A stretch of 64,000 bases of DNA from Siphonodentalium dalli (GCA_032622095.1 CP136069.1:186733122-186797121); one strand, 5' to 3'; numbered from the stretch's first letter, positions 1-12,754 are shown. Notes: a model not told the origin generated them from the sequence alone. Numbers and translations are program-made.

Positions 1-329
1 CTGAGAGCAGATAATTTCAATTGAATACCAATTATACGATCGTCTTCAATAGCAAGTTTGTTGATACGTCCATTAAACTTTGACTTGTTCCAAACAAGTG
101 CTACGCCGCCTCTGGGACGACCTCTCTGGAAAGGCAAACGCATAGTATAGTCACTTACAGCATGAGACTCGAAGTTGACATGAATATTGTCTAGCAGGAA
201 TAAATCTTTTTCCCCAAGCCAATGTTCAGATATCCCACATATATCGACATGGTGTTGATCTAACATCAAGTGTAAATAATTAGATGACGACAATGCGCAT
301 GTCATATTCCATGTAAGGAACGACGGCAT
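1..329 (-). CDS. LINE ORF2, N-terminal part of APE endonuclease (cut by window edge)
   Basis: The minus strand is open from an ATG at 329-327 to the window edge (109 codons visible). The peptide has the layout of the N-terminus of an apurinic-type endonuclease of a non-LTR retrotransposon: an early TWNM segment (position of the metal-binding Asn), then DICGISEHWL (position of the catalytic Glu), then GGVALVWNK. In such elements ORF2 encodes endonuclease plus reverse transcriptase, which nick target DNA and copy the RNA in place. The start is chosen because the ATG lies a few codons before the WNM motif, as in related elements. It follows ORF1 remnants on the same strand. The rest of ORF2 lies outside the window, so intactness is unknown. 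Confidence 0.7.
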   Translation of the reverse strand, partial: MPSFLTWNMTCALSSSNYLHLMLDQHHVDICGISEHWLGEKDLFLLDNIHVNFESHAVSDYTMRLPFQRGRPRGGVALVWNKSKFNGRINKLAIEDDRIIGIQLKLSAL

Positions 330-397
330 ATTCAATTGAGTGAATGCAAGTACAGTAAGTTATTATAATGTAGGCAATACAATTAAGACCGCCGTGT

Positions 398-2012
398 TTA
401 GGAGCGATAACTTTGGTTCGCCGTGTAAGGGCTTGGTTCCCATTCTCTGCATGTAACACCTTTCGGCCAGAAATTAGGAGCATTCACTTTGGACGAACTA
501 TCATTTGAAATGTTTACTCTGAGAGTTGCATGACCATTTGCACTGTTCGTTATATAATTTGCTATCTTTTTCATGTCAACGTTATCAAGTACTCCTTCGA
601 GAACATGTCGTGTGGTTATCATAGGATATTCGTTCCTGTTGTAAAAGAATCTTCTCCTGTCACGCATAGGTTCATAGTGTTTGTCTTTGGGAGTAGTAGG
701 TGGACGCTCAGAACTCGGAGGGTTGGAGTCGGTATGTCCAGGTGTGGCGTGTACCCCGGCATCATTTAGCTGTATATCACTAACATCGTTACCTAATTCA
801 GAAGGTGAACATGGGATACTGTTTGGAAGTGACGAGTTCTGGTCATAATCACCACGATAAGGATCTGGAAACCGATTTACGCGAAGGATTGGATAAAACT
901 CCGGACGGCCGGAATTCCTTCATATTGTCTACGTCTGACATCACGGCTTTGAACAGTTTATCGGTGTAGCTTTCGAATTCCTTCACCATTGTTCCCATGA
1001 ATTTAGATAGAGTATTACCACACATTTCCTCACATGTATTTACACAGTCGCATTTCACATGCAGTAGATGGTTTTGTCTGTGCAACTACTTCCACTTCCC
1101 CTCTTAGACAGCTTACAGCACTGGTGATGGATTTATTCTGATGGATGGACTTAAGAAGAGACTCTGATAACTCAGCGATATCTTGCTTTACATTTTTAAA
1201 GTCGTTTTTCAGTTTGGCGGTGCCGTTGTATTTATCATCTTGTAGCCGTTCTACTGTGATTTGAGCTGATGTCGCGGACACAGAACTTTCTTTGTCATAT
1301 TTTGAATTTCCTGCACTTTCTTATCCATTATGATCAGCCTATTTTCCAGAGAATCTTGATTAGCCTTTAGTTTCGGAACTGAATCGTGTAGTATGTGTTC
1401 GGCTGCTTGAGCGCGGCCTTTCAGGTATATAATATCGGATTTGCACTGAATTGAATAGTCAATAAGAATTTTCAGGCCCCAATCTTCGTTACTAGTTTGT
1501 ACGTTTTTGGCTGTGCTTGCACCGGTTGATTTCGATTTTGAACTTTTTGTAGAAGTTGAAACAAGGCCCTGTAGACATTCTGGATGTTCTTCTACCAGAT
1601 AATAGAGCAAATTGTAGATATCATTGGAAAGTTTGTTCGATATCGTGTCACCAGACGAATTTACTCTTCGTTTAAGGGTTGAATTCTGTTCAAACGGACA
1701 CGACGACAGCTTCTTGCATTCAGAGAAAACAGCAGAACGAATCAGGTCTAGTTTGAAAGTGTTTTCTAGGCAACCTGTTTCTAACATTGCAACAAATTTG
1801 TCCTTGGTGCAACTGTGCAGACATCCCATTGCCCAGAGCACGTACAGCGAATATTCATTTGGTTTATGTTCTTCAACTTTCGAAGCGAGGAGTTCGATAA
1901 CCGATTCTGGATCAATTCCCGGTATAGGTTTGTGATTATCAAGTGATTGACTATCAGACGCCTGTGTTTGACAGTCCAGATCAATTAAGTCACCGCTTGT
2001 TTCACTAGCCAT
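398..2012 (-). pseudogene. LINE ORF1 (nucleic-acid-binding protein), frameshifted
   Basis: ORF1 of the same LINE. The first frame (2012 to 1251, 253 codons, ATG at 2012) ends in a heptad-like helical stretch typical of ORF1 coiled coils. The reading then continues in other frames at about 1281-1030 and 1085-849 (a Cys-rich stretch CDCVNTCEEMC), and ends in the frame covering 667-398, which carries the segment FWPKGVTCREW, a type of C-terminal motif common in invertebrate ORF1 proteins. At least two frame changes are needed, so this copy is probably non-functional. ORF1 proteins bind the element RNA. Assignment rests on position upstream of the endonuclease ORF, coiled-coil character and the C-terminal motif. 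Confidence 0.6.
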
Positions 2013-2179
2013 TGTGTTGATGATTGAGTCAATTATGGTAAGTGCATAACGGCTGTGTATTAAGCAGACAATTCATTGTTTATCACACCTTTCCTTTGGA
2101 CTGCATATAGGTGCATTGGTAGCACTCAACTTGAACAAAGACAACAAAGATGTGCGTAAGTAGAATGTTGCATGGAAAA

Positions 2180-2700
2180 TGGCGTCGTTTGAAAACACAA
2201 TATGTAAACAAAGAGGCGAGTACCGTGTCGCCCCGGCAGAACCCTCTGCCGACCGTGGCTCGGTTGGACCGAACGGAATCCACCGGTCCGGGGCTGGCCA
2301 GACTACCACATACGGGTTGAAGAAGAAGACAACGTCGCGCCGACGCAGGGACGCCGACAAGAAGGCCAGGTGGAGACAGGGCGAGCTGAGAGACGCCCAG
2401 CTCCCTCCCACCTGGTCTCCCCCGACGATATCACCACCAGAAGCAGGGACGCCGTTGATCTTCCGGAGGTCCCTGCTATCGTCGCCGAGGTCAGCGGAGA
2501 CAGGGACGCGGACACCACCCCCGATGTTCCTGACGCTGACTTCGGGGTGGAGATGGACACGTTGACACATTGGACACCGGAATACCATCACAGCCCGGTA
2601 TCCTCCATCTCCAACACCAGCAACAAAAACAACAGCACCAGCTCCATCCCACCGTCGAATAATTAATTCAACAAGCGCGGGCGACTCAGGCCTTAAGGAT
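2180..2700 (+). repeat. GC-rich repeat fragment with basic KKK-RRRD coding motif
   Basis: This block is markedly richer in GC than its surroundings. The plus frame from 2179 contains LKKKTTSRRRRDADKKARW, a basic motif seen at the end of some retroelement ORF1/gag-like proteins. A diverged relative lies inverted at 12105-12585 (motif MEKKKKRKTNPACRRRDAER on the minus strand), and both share the phrase cgacgcagggacgccga. I read it as a degraded retroelement coding fragment. Overlapping frames up to 235 codons on the other strand are probably shadows. Confidence 0.45.
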
Positions 2701-2819
2701 AGAAGCAAGGGCTTCCGGCCTGAAGTTAGATCAACCGTATGAAGCCCAACAGAAGATTTTTGAAGCTCAAGACAGGCCACTTAAACAACACGGGTTGGAG
2801 CCCCCTTCGACAACAACAA

Positions 2820-3005
2820 CAACAGTAGAAAAAAAAACGAAAAAAAAACGTTATGTCTAGATCTTTTTTTCTTCTTCTCATCTTCATTGTTATGTAAATG
2901 TCATACCATTTCACAACCCCGTCCATCAGTCCAAAGTGGGTTGTAAGAAAGGGCATACTGCCCTTTCAAATCCTCCCGGGGTTCCCTCCCCAAACCCCTA
3001 ATAAA
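2820..3005. other. A-rich stretch and short GC palindromes
   Basis: It holds an A-run segment (2827-2850) and the phrase gaaagggcatactgcccttt, a small palindrome. A related phrase near 11370-11385 (gaaagggccgtaaggccttt) lies next to another copy of the neighbouring repeat family, so these are probably repeat borders. Confidence 0.35.
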
Positions 3006-3011
3006 AAAAAT

Positions 3012-3420
3012 GTTTCGCTCAATTTTGAATTCGCGCATCTAGCTGGTCGAATTCAAAATTGACAACATTTTCCAAACAGTTTTGGATCTGATGACAGTTT
3101 CAGTTCTTATTCGTTCCTGAAGGTGTGTATTAAACATAATACAGATCGATTCACACCGTGCATGTAACACATGACTGCAACATCAACGCGTTGTGAATAT
3201 GTATGTTTATATGCTACAAATAATTATTATCAGTGATATTCAATTAAAATAGTAATAGACATCATTGGAATGAACTCGAAAGACGTAAAACCACATCCAT
3301 ATACTAGGCAGCTGCCTTAAGAAAGAATCAACACTTGACTGACGACTGTGTTAGCATAAGTAATTCAGGGTGTTTGGTTATGGTGTCACGCCGTGCAGTG
3401 TTGCTACTATGGGGCGTACT
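3012..3420 (+). repeat. Interspersed repeat family A, copy 1
   Basis: Shares extended similarity with the reverse complement of about 12755-13205 (for example gcagctgccttaagaaag against the inverse of cttctgaagtcagctgcc region, and taattattatcagtgata in both). The left end has paired gaattcgcgca phrases. No coding capacity is recognised. It is an old dispersed repeat. Confidence 0.6.
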
Positions 3421-4108
3421 TTCGTGCACCTTAAACCTGGCACATGTACGTTTCTTACAAGTATTTCAACACCAACGATGTTACCACAATTTGTTGCTTT
3501 CCATAATTATGAGTAATGATTTGTATGTTGGTCGCCCGCATGTAATATATAGACACATAAAAACATGTCTAATTGTCTATATTCAGGGGAAACGTTGGCT
3601 TTTAGTCGGACATCACATATGCCTGAAACTATGTGTCTAGATTAATAATTTATCAGGAAGAGCTGTAGGGAACATGAAATATTTGTGAGGTATATATGGT
3701 GTATGTCGGTTCATATTGATTGGGAGAAGTAGCATGTATATTATTCATGCATTACGTTCCATCAGTCAATTTTTTTATTTTCCGAGATACTCGGGTTTGA
3801 AGTTTTGGTTGCTCAGTTTTTGTCCCCCGAAACAAAAAATTCAGGGGACTATTAAAATAGCCGGTGTCCGTTCGTCCGTGCTTCCGCACTAACCAGAGAG
3901 TACTTGTGGGGTGCGATGAATTTAACATAAATTTAACATGCTTTTCTTCTAATTTCTTTAAAAATACGCTCTTTAAAAAATCGTCAGTTGTGGGTTGCAC
4001 CCCACAAGTTACTCAAACAAAAGATCGCATCCCACAAGTATTCATAGGTATGTGCGGTCACCCCACAAGTATACTCTCGCCAGTGCGGCCGTGCGTGCGT
4101 CCGGAAAT
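3420..4108. other. Non-coding stretch, repeat edge at about 3780
   Basis: No gene is supported here. From about 3835 the phrase ggggactattaaaatagcc followed by gtccgttcgtccgtg introduces the tandem repeat that follows, in a form common to dispersed invertebrate repeats. ORFs here lack recognisable motifs. Confidence 0.35.
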
Positions 4109-4740
4109 GGTTTCCGGATGATAACTTTAGTTTCGGTTATTAGATCAAAAGCAAATTTCATAGGTGAGTTTATCAGACCAAATACAGGTCAAGTTCGAAT
4201 ATGGGTTTGCTCCGCCCATTTTTTCGAGAGTTATGGCCCCTTTTTTTTACTTATAATCTTGTAATTTTCTGGTTTCCGGATGATAACTTCAGTTTGTGTG
4301 ATCATATCTGAACCAAATTTGGTATGTGAGTTTATCAGACCTATGTACAGGTCAGCTCCGCCCATTTTGGCAAGAGTTGTGGCCCTTTTTCTACTTGTTT
4401 TATGTTAGAAAATTTCTCAATTTTTCGGTTTCCGGATGATATCTCAAGTTTGGATCCTTTAATTGCAACTACCGTTTTGATGTGGATCAGTCATATCAAG
4501 ATACTGGCTGAGTTCTAATTTGAGTTTGATCCGATGATTTTTCCTAGAGTTTTTTCGACTTAGAAAATTCTTTTTTCTTTGGTTTCCGGATGATAACTCA
4601 AGTTTGGACGGTTCAATTGAAAATTCAATTTTTTTGTGAGTCATTGATATCAAAATACAGGTTAAGTTTGAATTTGAGTTTGGTCCGATGATTTTTCTCA
4701 GAGTTATGGGCTTTTCGACTTTGAAAATTCAATTTTTCTT
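4109..4740 (+). repeat. Tandem repeat, four diverged units of ~157 bp
   Basis: The phrase ggtttccggatgata starts at 4109, 4271, 4427 and 4581 (spacings 162, 156 and 154). Each unit goes on with similar text (aggtcaagtt or aggttaagtt, then a gagttatgg or gagttgtgg motif, then aattttct). Units are well diverged, so the array is old. A lone relative (tttccggatgatata) occurs at about 14262. Confidence 0.75.
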
Positions 4741-5018
4741 GTAATTTTCTTCATTTTGTGCCAATTTGAGGTTATATTTTGACTTTAAGGGTTTTTATTA
4801 AGATTTGGTTATTTGTATGCATGTCAGTAATGAGACAATGCACAAGTGAAGTATCCATATAGTATACTTCTACAAAGCCTCTACTCCAAATGAAGCCACC
4901 GGCTCGGGGGACACCGTGGCCAAGCGGCCTTTTATCATATTTGCATTGTTCTGACCTCTTTGTAATTATGCGAATATTATCCATAGCGCGAGATCACTTC
5001 CGGATTATAAATTGCTAT

Positions 5019-8000
5019 CAGGTTAGCCCGCCACTGGCGTGGTTCGTCTCATGGCTTTGTTCGAAAAAGCAATTGCAACAGCTTCCGGGACACGTATGCT
5101 GCACCTAGGTGTAACATTTCGTCGAAATCCGCCAGTTTTACCAGATTTGACCTTGAATTGATCATTTTCAAGGTCAGGTCGGGGTCACAAAAGTACTCCT
5201 AGGTAGCAAGTTTGAGCTCAATCGGTTCATTTGTGAGTACCCGTTTCAAGGTGAAGATCACCTCGGGCGGAAAAACTGACCCGATGAAAATCTCCCCCGT
5301 TCCTATGAAGTACTTAAGAATCACACAACACGCTCATGTCTGGATACAGTCACGCTCACGCCCGGACCCAGACGTAAGAATAACACTACACGCATATGCT
5401 CTTTATCAACGACACTGTGGATACGAACGCTCTTTAACTATCAACGCGATTAACCCCACATTGCCGATTTTTGTGACTGGGAGTAGATAACGGGTGCTGG
5501 GAGCTTCTCCAAAACGCCACGACGACCATTCCCGTGGGTATTTACCCTTAGATAGGAAGTTTGGTCTCAATCGCTCCAGCCGTTTTCGATTCTATAAAGT
5601 ATATACACACATATATATATATTTATATACGAAAGTCTCAAAATATATAGTAGACTAGCAGGTTAGCACGCCACTGGCGTGGTTCGTCTCATGGCTTTGT
5701 TCGAAAAAGCAATTGCAACTGCTTCCGAGACACGTATGCTGCACATTTCGTCGAAATCCGCCAGTTTTACCCGATTTGACCTTGGATTGATAATTTTGAA
5801 GGTCAAGGTCAGGTCGGGGTCACAATGTAACGTAAGTGTCTGGATACAGTCGCGCTCACGCCCGGACCCAGACGTAAGAATCACATTACACGCATACGCT
5901 CTTTATCAACGACACTGCAGATATGAACACTCTTTAACTATCAACGCGATTAAAACCACAGTGCCGTTTTTGTGACTGAGTGTGGAGAACGGGTGCTCGG
6001 AGCTACTCCAAAACGCCGCGACGACCATTCCCGTGAGTTTTTATCGGGATCGGTGCAGCCGTTTTCGATTCTATAAAGTATATACACACATATATATATA
6101 CGAAGTCTCAAAATATATTGTAGACTAGCAGGTTAGCCCGCCACTGGCGGCGTTCGTCAGAAACATGACAATTTTTTATTGTTTTAATTAATTTTTAATT
6201 AATTTTTGAATGAATTTTTGAATTAAATTTTTTTTTTTCAATGAGTTAATATTAATTTTTTGTTTATAACATGAGTTAAATGTGCATTTTTAATTTACTG
6301 GATTTTTGAATTAATTGTTTTGATTAATTTTTGGTTTTTCAATATTTTACCCGATTAGACATTATTTTACCCGATTAAGGTGAAGAAGACATAAGAATCA
6401 CACAACACGCAGTACCCGTCCCAAAAAGAGGTATGATTTAAGATACATCGGGCGGAAAAACTGACCCGATGAAAATTTCCCCCGTGCCTAGGAACGACAG
6501 ACATAAGAATCACACAACACGCATTTTTTGTTTTCACACAACACGCAGTAGCCGTCACTAAAAGATGTATGATTGAAAATTTCCCCCGTTCCTAGGAACG
6601 ACAGACATAAGAATCACACAACACGTTAATTCTGCCTTTTTAATCGAGATAAATGCAGTTCGCGTTTTGCATCCGTAGTTTCGTAAGCATGGGTAACCGT
6701 TTAGCAACGTCGATGGCAATAAAGAGCGTTAGTCGGTTAAAAACTCCAAATATGGTCAATATAAAGATCGTTGATGCCTTAACTCTCGAAGTGCCGTTTG
6801 CGGTGATTTTGATGATTGGGAGTGGATAATGAGTGCTCAGAGCTTGTCCAAAATGCGACGTTGACGATCCCCGTGGCTTTTTACCCTTATATACGAAATT
6901 TGAGCTCGATCCGCGCAGCCGTTTTCGATTCTATGAAGTACCCACATATATATATATACACACATATATACACATATACGGAAGTCTCAAAATATATAGT
7001 AGACTAGCAGTTTAGCCCGCCACTGGTGTGGTTGGTCAGAAACATGACATTTTTTTAATTTTTTTTTTTTTTTTTTTTGCCTTTCTTAAATTTTTTTTTT
7101 CAATGAGTTAATTCTGCCTTTTTAATCAAGAGAATTGTATGGTACCCGTCCCTAAAAGAGGTATGATTTAAGGTGACCCGATGAAATTCTCCCTCCTTCC
7201 TAAGAACGACAGACATAAGAATCACACAACACGCATTTTTTGTTTTTCAATGAGTTAATTCTGCCTTGTTATGGTACCCGTCCCTAAAAGAGGTATGATT
7301 CGATGAAAATCTCCCCCGTTCCTAGGAACGACAGACATAAGAATCACACGACACGCATTTGTTGTTTTCCAATGAGTTAATTCGGCCTTTTTAATCAAGA
7401 TAAATGCATTCCGCCGTTCCGGTGCGTTTTGCATCCGTAGTTTCGTACGCATAGGTGACCGTTTAGCAACGCCGATGGCAATAAAGAGCGCTATTCGGTT
7501 AACAACGCCAAATTTGGTCAATATAAAGAGCGTGACTGCCTTAACCCCCGCAGTGCCGAGGACGGTGATTTTGATGATAGGGAGTGGATAATGAGTGTTC
7601 AGAGCTTCTCCAAAACGCCGCGACGACCATTCCCGTGTGTTTTACCCTTAGATGGGAAGTTTGGTCTCGATCGGTGCAGCCGTTTTCGATTCTATAAAGT
7701 ACACATATATATATATATTTATATATATACGTAGTTCTTAACATATATAGTAGACTAGCAGGTGACCCGACTTCGTCCGGGCTTTGACCTTGAATTGACC
7801 ATTTTGAAGGTCAAGGTCAGGTCGGGGTAACGATTTGACCCGTCCAAAACAGTCCCCGGAAAAAGTAACCCTAGGTATAAAATTTCGTCGAAATGCGTGC
7901 GTTTTACCCGATTTGACCTTGAATTGACCATTTTGAATGTCAAGGCCAGGTCGGGGTAACGATTTGACGGTTTTGACCAGTTCAAAACAAAGCAGCACCC

Positions 8001-8670
8001 TTATGATGTCATACAAATAAAGCCTCCCCGCGATGAGTCAAGAGGTACATTATTTACGCGATGCGTCGAAAACGGAAACATAAGACGATCGATGGAATCA
8101 ACTAATAAGTATTGCAATAAATCTCTCCTCATAGTCCACACCCTGTGGCATAACTGGGAAGTGAAGACATAATTTTAGAAGGCCTCGCAAGGGATGAATT
8201 GACGCCGAAGTGATTTCGAGTGACAAAAATGACGATGTCGGAAATAATAACATATCTCGAACCCGGTGGTCGTATAATTCGATTTTTCATGGGAAAATGG
8301 ACAGACTCCACGCTTTAATTGTAATAGGCAATTATGGAAGAGACATAAACGCATTTATTAACAATTTTGCCAGCCTTGTGAAGATTCGTAGAAGCGAGTT
8401 CTATGCAATGGAAATGCATGCATATTTCCTATGTAACGGTTTAACAGTGTCTAAACGCTCTCTATCAACGACACTGCGGATACGAACGCTCTTTAACTAT
8501 CACGCGATTAACCCATGAACTACCCATTGCGGTGACGTTCTCGGAAGCGGTGCGATGACATTCCATCTGGTATTTTACCCTTAGATAGGAAGTTTGGGCT
8601 CAATCCGTCCGACATAGCTAACAGACAAACAACAAACAAACAGACAGAAGTCCCAAAATATATATTAGAT
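5019..8670 (+). repeat. Composite repeat array with recurring unit borders
   Basis: Unit borders recur at 5021, 5661, 6131, 7010 and 7761: each unit opens with ggttagcccgccactggcg or a variant and closes with a (ta)n tract and aaaatatatagtagactagc. Inside units occur repeats of agaatcacacaacacgc, ccgttttcgattctataaag and a gaccttgaattgaccatttt segment. Unit lengths vary from about 470 to 900 bp because inner blocks are gained or lost. No motif of a known transposase is seen; ORFs reflect repeats. It could be a nested non-autonomous element or a modular satellite. Confidence 0.65.
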
Positions 8671-8841
8671 AATCCGGATGTGAACTCGCGCTACGTTCCG
8701 TAAAACATACACCCTTTAAGCACGCATATGACTTCGTCGTAATTGTGTGTAATAGTGCCGAATGTAAAAGTTATAATTGGAAATCAACATGGTTTACATG
8801 TAGAATTGGTACAAACGGTGTTACTCGGTTAATTAAAACAA

Positions 8842-9556
8842 AACGTGAATGTGGCATGTAATGACGCTACATGTCTGTGTCTTTCGATGAATCAGGCAAC
8901 AGTTACTGCAAGTCTTTACAAATATATAAGAATAATGCACATGCACTATACACTCTCCAGATAATAGAGTGGTTCTGAATGTGTCGCACATACATGTACG
9001 TGAATCATGTATACACAGAACAACTATGGTACATTTTTACAACGGCAGTACTAGAGTGCCACACAGAAGGGTCTTGTTACTACAAATCGTGAAGATGATG
9101 TGATTGGGACAAGAACCAGTCTAATGCACGAAATTCTGGCTGTCTTCAGTTTCTACTTCATGGAAGTCGAAGCAAATTTCAATAACAGACTCTCGTCTCA
9201 AAGTTGATATAATTTCTTAGTGGAAGAAAATTACTATATATATTTGTCGCCTGCCATTGTTTTTGTGACTCGCATGTCTGTGTATCTGCGAGCATTCAAT
9301 ATCCCTTTCTGAATAGACTGGTTCCTGGTCCAAAACTTCTAAAATCTGAAAAATTAGTAACCTGAACCCTCGAGCTAAAGTGAAATGTCGTGTAATAATC
9401 ATGTCGTCGCGCTGAGGATGTCAGACCAGGCTAATCAAACTAGATATTCTGATGGGAAATTATCAGCTAATGGGAATCAGGCACGTCAATGACATGTCAC
9501 GGTATTGATGTCTTACATTTGGTAAGAGCATGGCTTGTTTAATCATAAAATAGAAT
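8842..9556 (+). repeat. Repeat family B, uninterrupted copy
   Basis: About 700 bp matching, in inverted orientation, the two halves that flank the LTR element (14903-15533 and 22407-22490). Shared phrases include ctctccagataatagagtgg, gtacgtgaatcatgtataca and catcagaatatctagtttga (inverse). Because it lacks the LTR element, it works as an unoccupied-site reference. No coding capacity is seen. Confidence 0.8.
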
Positions 9557-9703
9557 CGACCGAGGGTCTATTCCCCCGTAAATAGTTTACAAAGTCTACA
9601 TGTCTACACTCTTCAGCGGACCGGAAAACTGTTCATTCCATGTGTTGTGATTTTTTCTGAATGAAATGGGGTGCCACGTTCAACAATTTGATATTTGTTT
9701 TCC

Positions 9704-9807
9704 AAAACGCATGCATTATGAACGCGTTGTTGCTGCCACATTTCGCGTGGTTCGCAGTACAACATAAGAAATATGAGAGTAACCACGCGTTCATAATGCG
9801 TGTTTTT
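9704..9807. repeat. Short inverted repeat (hairpin)
   Basis: Arms of about 24 bp (9704-9728 and 9784-9807, core cattatgaacgcgtt and its inverse) are separated by about 55 bp. It may be a small non-autonomous element remnant. Confidence 0.6.
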
Positions 9808-10126
9808 TTAAAACAAACATTAATTTGTTATGTTCACACACACTTGAAAACGTATATTCAAATATCCAACAATTTTCAACATATAGCTTCCCACCTGAAG
9901 TCATGTATGCATATCCCCACCGTTACGAACTTCCAGAAGGTGTAGTTTCTTCCCATTCCAAAGGGCTGGGCGCTAGTTTGGTAGCTGTACAATGAAATGG
10001 CACTGTACAATACCTCGTCTTGAAGAGACATTTTATGTCGGAAATAAATCTCAAATCTCAAATAAATTATCAACTTGAAATGACATAAAATATAGGTGTC
10101 TGGAACGTGTACGATTGAAAGCCCCA

Positions 10127-10492
10127 TTAAAGGGCTACAATCCGATTAAACGCCTCTAAATTACTATTTCTTTGGCTTCGGGAGTAAAAAATATTTGATT
10201 CGAGTCGAGGAACCCACCCATCAAAGCTCCGAGTGATCAGATATCGATTTTTGAAATGTGTTATATTTCAGCCCCTCGTAATGTTTGGCGGCCTGGAAAA
10301 AATGGCGGCTTCTTTATCCACAAATATTACAGACATGCACGGAAGCCGTTATAACACATTACAAAAATCGATATCTGATCACTCTGAGGTTTGAAAGGTG
10401 GGTTCCTCGATTCGAATCAATTATTTGTTTACTCCCGAATCCAAAAGAAATAGTAAATTAGGGGCATTTAATCGGATTGTGTACCTTTAAGG
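10127..10492. mobile_element. Foldback MITE with ~140-bp terminal inverted repeats
   Basis: The left arm from 10127 (ttaaagg, then acaatccgattaaa) pairs with the right arm ending near 10492. Inner landmarks tgatcagatatcgatttttg and ggaacccacc occur in both arms in opposite orientation. The centre (about 10270-10340) is unpaired. No ORF is present. Termini TTAAAGG on each side are suggestive, but I cannot define a clean target duplication. Confidence 0.7.
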
Positions 10493-11000
10493 AAGCTGAG
10501 AAAAACCACAACATTCAAGTCGGATCTACATTATGAAAACCGAATCTCCATGACCACTATTATAGGAACAATGTGTGCAGTTATGGTATCATAATAATTT
10601 ATACCAGTTTCTGGTCGGGTACCGAATCAGTCATACCTTTCATGTGATATGCACTGAACAATCAGGGCTAAAACGTTATTTTGGTTATGAATATATAGAA
10701 ACAAAATATTTGTTGAGTAGAAATGTGGTTATCTGTGAAAAATCGTTTAATGATAAATTGCCAAGTGTTGTGCCTAGCCCAAGCAGAACAAGACTATATG
10801 ATGGTTATCACAAAAATAGATGACCACAATTCCGTTGAACCAGATTCAATGTAATTCAATCAGGTTGCTTCATAAGCGTGAACGGTTGAATAAAAAACCG
10901 AATCGTAGTACTGACAACGACGCGTTTTAGAACAATGTCATACTGAAAATAAACAAAACAATTGTCCCAACTGGACTATAAACAATATCTCAAATTTACA
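10493..11000. other. No recognisable gene
   Basis: AT-rich sequence. The 82-codon plus frame at 10575-10823 has no recognisable motif. Confidence 0.4.
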
Positions 11001-11009
11001 CGTATAGTA

Positions 11010-11400
11010 TATACCTTACGTGTATTTAAATTCGCGCAGTAGTCCTACACCTTGAATTCGCGCAACCTGATGGACGAGTTTAAAACTGAAAACAATATTT
11101 TCGAAAATATCATGTTTCCAACTGCATTCCGTTGCGATTTTGAATTCTTCCAGACTTTAAGTAGACATAAAGACCATCGCAATTTAAGCGTGCGGACGAT
11201 ATATAGATTACCTACAGTTTTTGTTTAAATACCCTACAAAAATATCTCATGAGTGTCTGGAATGAAAATTCGATGTTTCTTTCTAGACATGAATGAGATG
11301 TACTAGCTATTCAAACGAAAACTGCCACAAGAGTGATACGGGGGAGGGGGCTAACCCCGGGATGGTCGAAAGGGCCGTAAGGCCTTTCCTTCACCCCTCA
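11010..11400 (+). repeat. Repeat family A, degraded partial copy
   Basis: The phrases tatttaaattcgcgcagta, ttgaattcgcgcaacc and aacaatattttc match the outer end of the family A copy at 12755-13205 in opposite orientation. A GC-rich palindromic phrase at 11355-11385 resembles one at 2950-2970. Confidence 0.5.
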
Positions 11401-11600
11401 GTTTTTGTCTTTATTTAGAATAACATAAAAAACTAAACAAAATAGCATTTTGACGTTGATTTCTTTTATTAGTATTCTTTTGTTATTGGAAGTGATGGAT
11501 AAAACGAGTAGTAAATTCGCCCGAATCTATATCCAGACTTTTCCGGGTGAGGGTTCTTGCTCGTCTCGCTTGACGATCTCTCAGCAGAAAGAATTCATAG

Positions 11601-11620
11601 TTGGTTGGTTGGTTGGTTGG
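11601..11620. repeat. (TTGG)n microsatellite
   Basis: Five tandem ttgg units. Confidence 0.85.
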
Positions 11621-12104
11621 TACGTCCTTCCTGCTTTTTGATGGCATCATTTCTGTTCTGTTACGCTCTATCAATTCAATTAGTTTATTCTCTTTAACTC
11701 ATATTACATTTTCATGAGTATTGAGACATAATATATTCAATATTTACAATAGAAGAACATTGATATATGTGATAGCTATTATGTACACATTTCCGAATCA
11801 GCTGATCAATCGAATCCGGTTTCACGTTATGGTATTTAGTATTGCCTGTTCGGTGGAAACAGTAGAACAGAAGGACGGAATCTGAAGAGTTTCTAAATTT
11901 CGTCGTGTGTGTTTTATGGAAAACATGGTAGCAAAATAATGTTTGACATTAATCTTACATATCTCCGCTACGATCTGTGATATAGTGTAAGTTTGATCAA
12001 TATGAGCCATGCAATTAGGATTATACTCACACTGAACAGGTGTATTTGTAAAATTATGAATCCAGATTTGGTAATCAGAAAACACAACGACTCACATGGC
12101 CGAC

Positions 12105-12585
12105 TCACAAGGCCGTTGAATCAAGTGAAGCAAACCACTGTTTTTCCGGCGGCTTTCTGGTGCCGGCTTCTCTATGTACTTCGACGTCGCAGGGACGGAG
12201 GTGGTGGTTTCCGTCCCTGGTTGAGACTGGCTGAGTGATGTTGCCATCTCCACTGGCACATCGAAGACAGCGGCGAGGACGCCCGAGTGACGTCGGCGTC
12301 CCTGGATCAGCTGGCAGCAGCATCACCGACGTCTGGGACCAAGTGGGAAAGAGCTAGTCGTCTCTCAGATCTCTGTGTCCACTTGGTCATTCTTTCGGCG
12401 TCCCTGCGACGGCATGCTGGATTCGTTTTTCGCTTCTTTTTCTTCTCCATCAGGGACCGTTTGGAATCGGAATCTATATCAGTTTGAATAGCCATTGATA
12501 AGTTGGTTTCCGATGATTTTTGTGTCATATGCGAACATTTGACACATACATGACGTTGTGAGTGGAAAATCATTAATGTACACAA
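12105..12585 (-). repeat. Diverged inverted relative of the 2180-2700 GC-rich fragment
   Basis: The minus frame at 12585-12307 carries a basic KKKKRKTNPACRRRDAER motif, parallel to the plus-strand motif near 2310-2360. It is GC-rich against an AT-rich background. I infer a degraded retroelement ORF1/gag-like fragment. Confidence 0.4.
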
Positions 12586-12754
12586 ACAATGTCAGGTCAG
12601 AGCACACACAACTGCGGTACACCGTTTGTCACATTTAGCAAATCGGAATGCTCATAATTTGCGTTTGTATACACGCTGATTTCTATCCTTAAGGAATCCA
12701 TCCACTCACTTGAGTATTTTTTCTGTCGATGTCACATGACTGTACGCACCCTGC

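Larger units (their letters stand above)
1..2045 (-). mobile_element. Non-LTR retrotransposon, 5' portion
   Basis: ORF1 remnants followed by the endonuclease start of ORF2 on the minus strand define the 5' part of a LINE. The 5' end cannot be fixed exactly; I place it just upstream of the ORF1 ATG. The element continues beyond position 1. I do not assign a clade because the reverse transcriptase is not visible. Confidence 0.6.

Noticed and set aside
4895-4930. tRNA-like phrase ccgtggccaagcggcc
   Set aside because: An A-box-like string only; no cloverleaf arms downstream.
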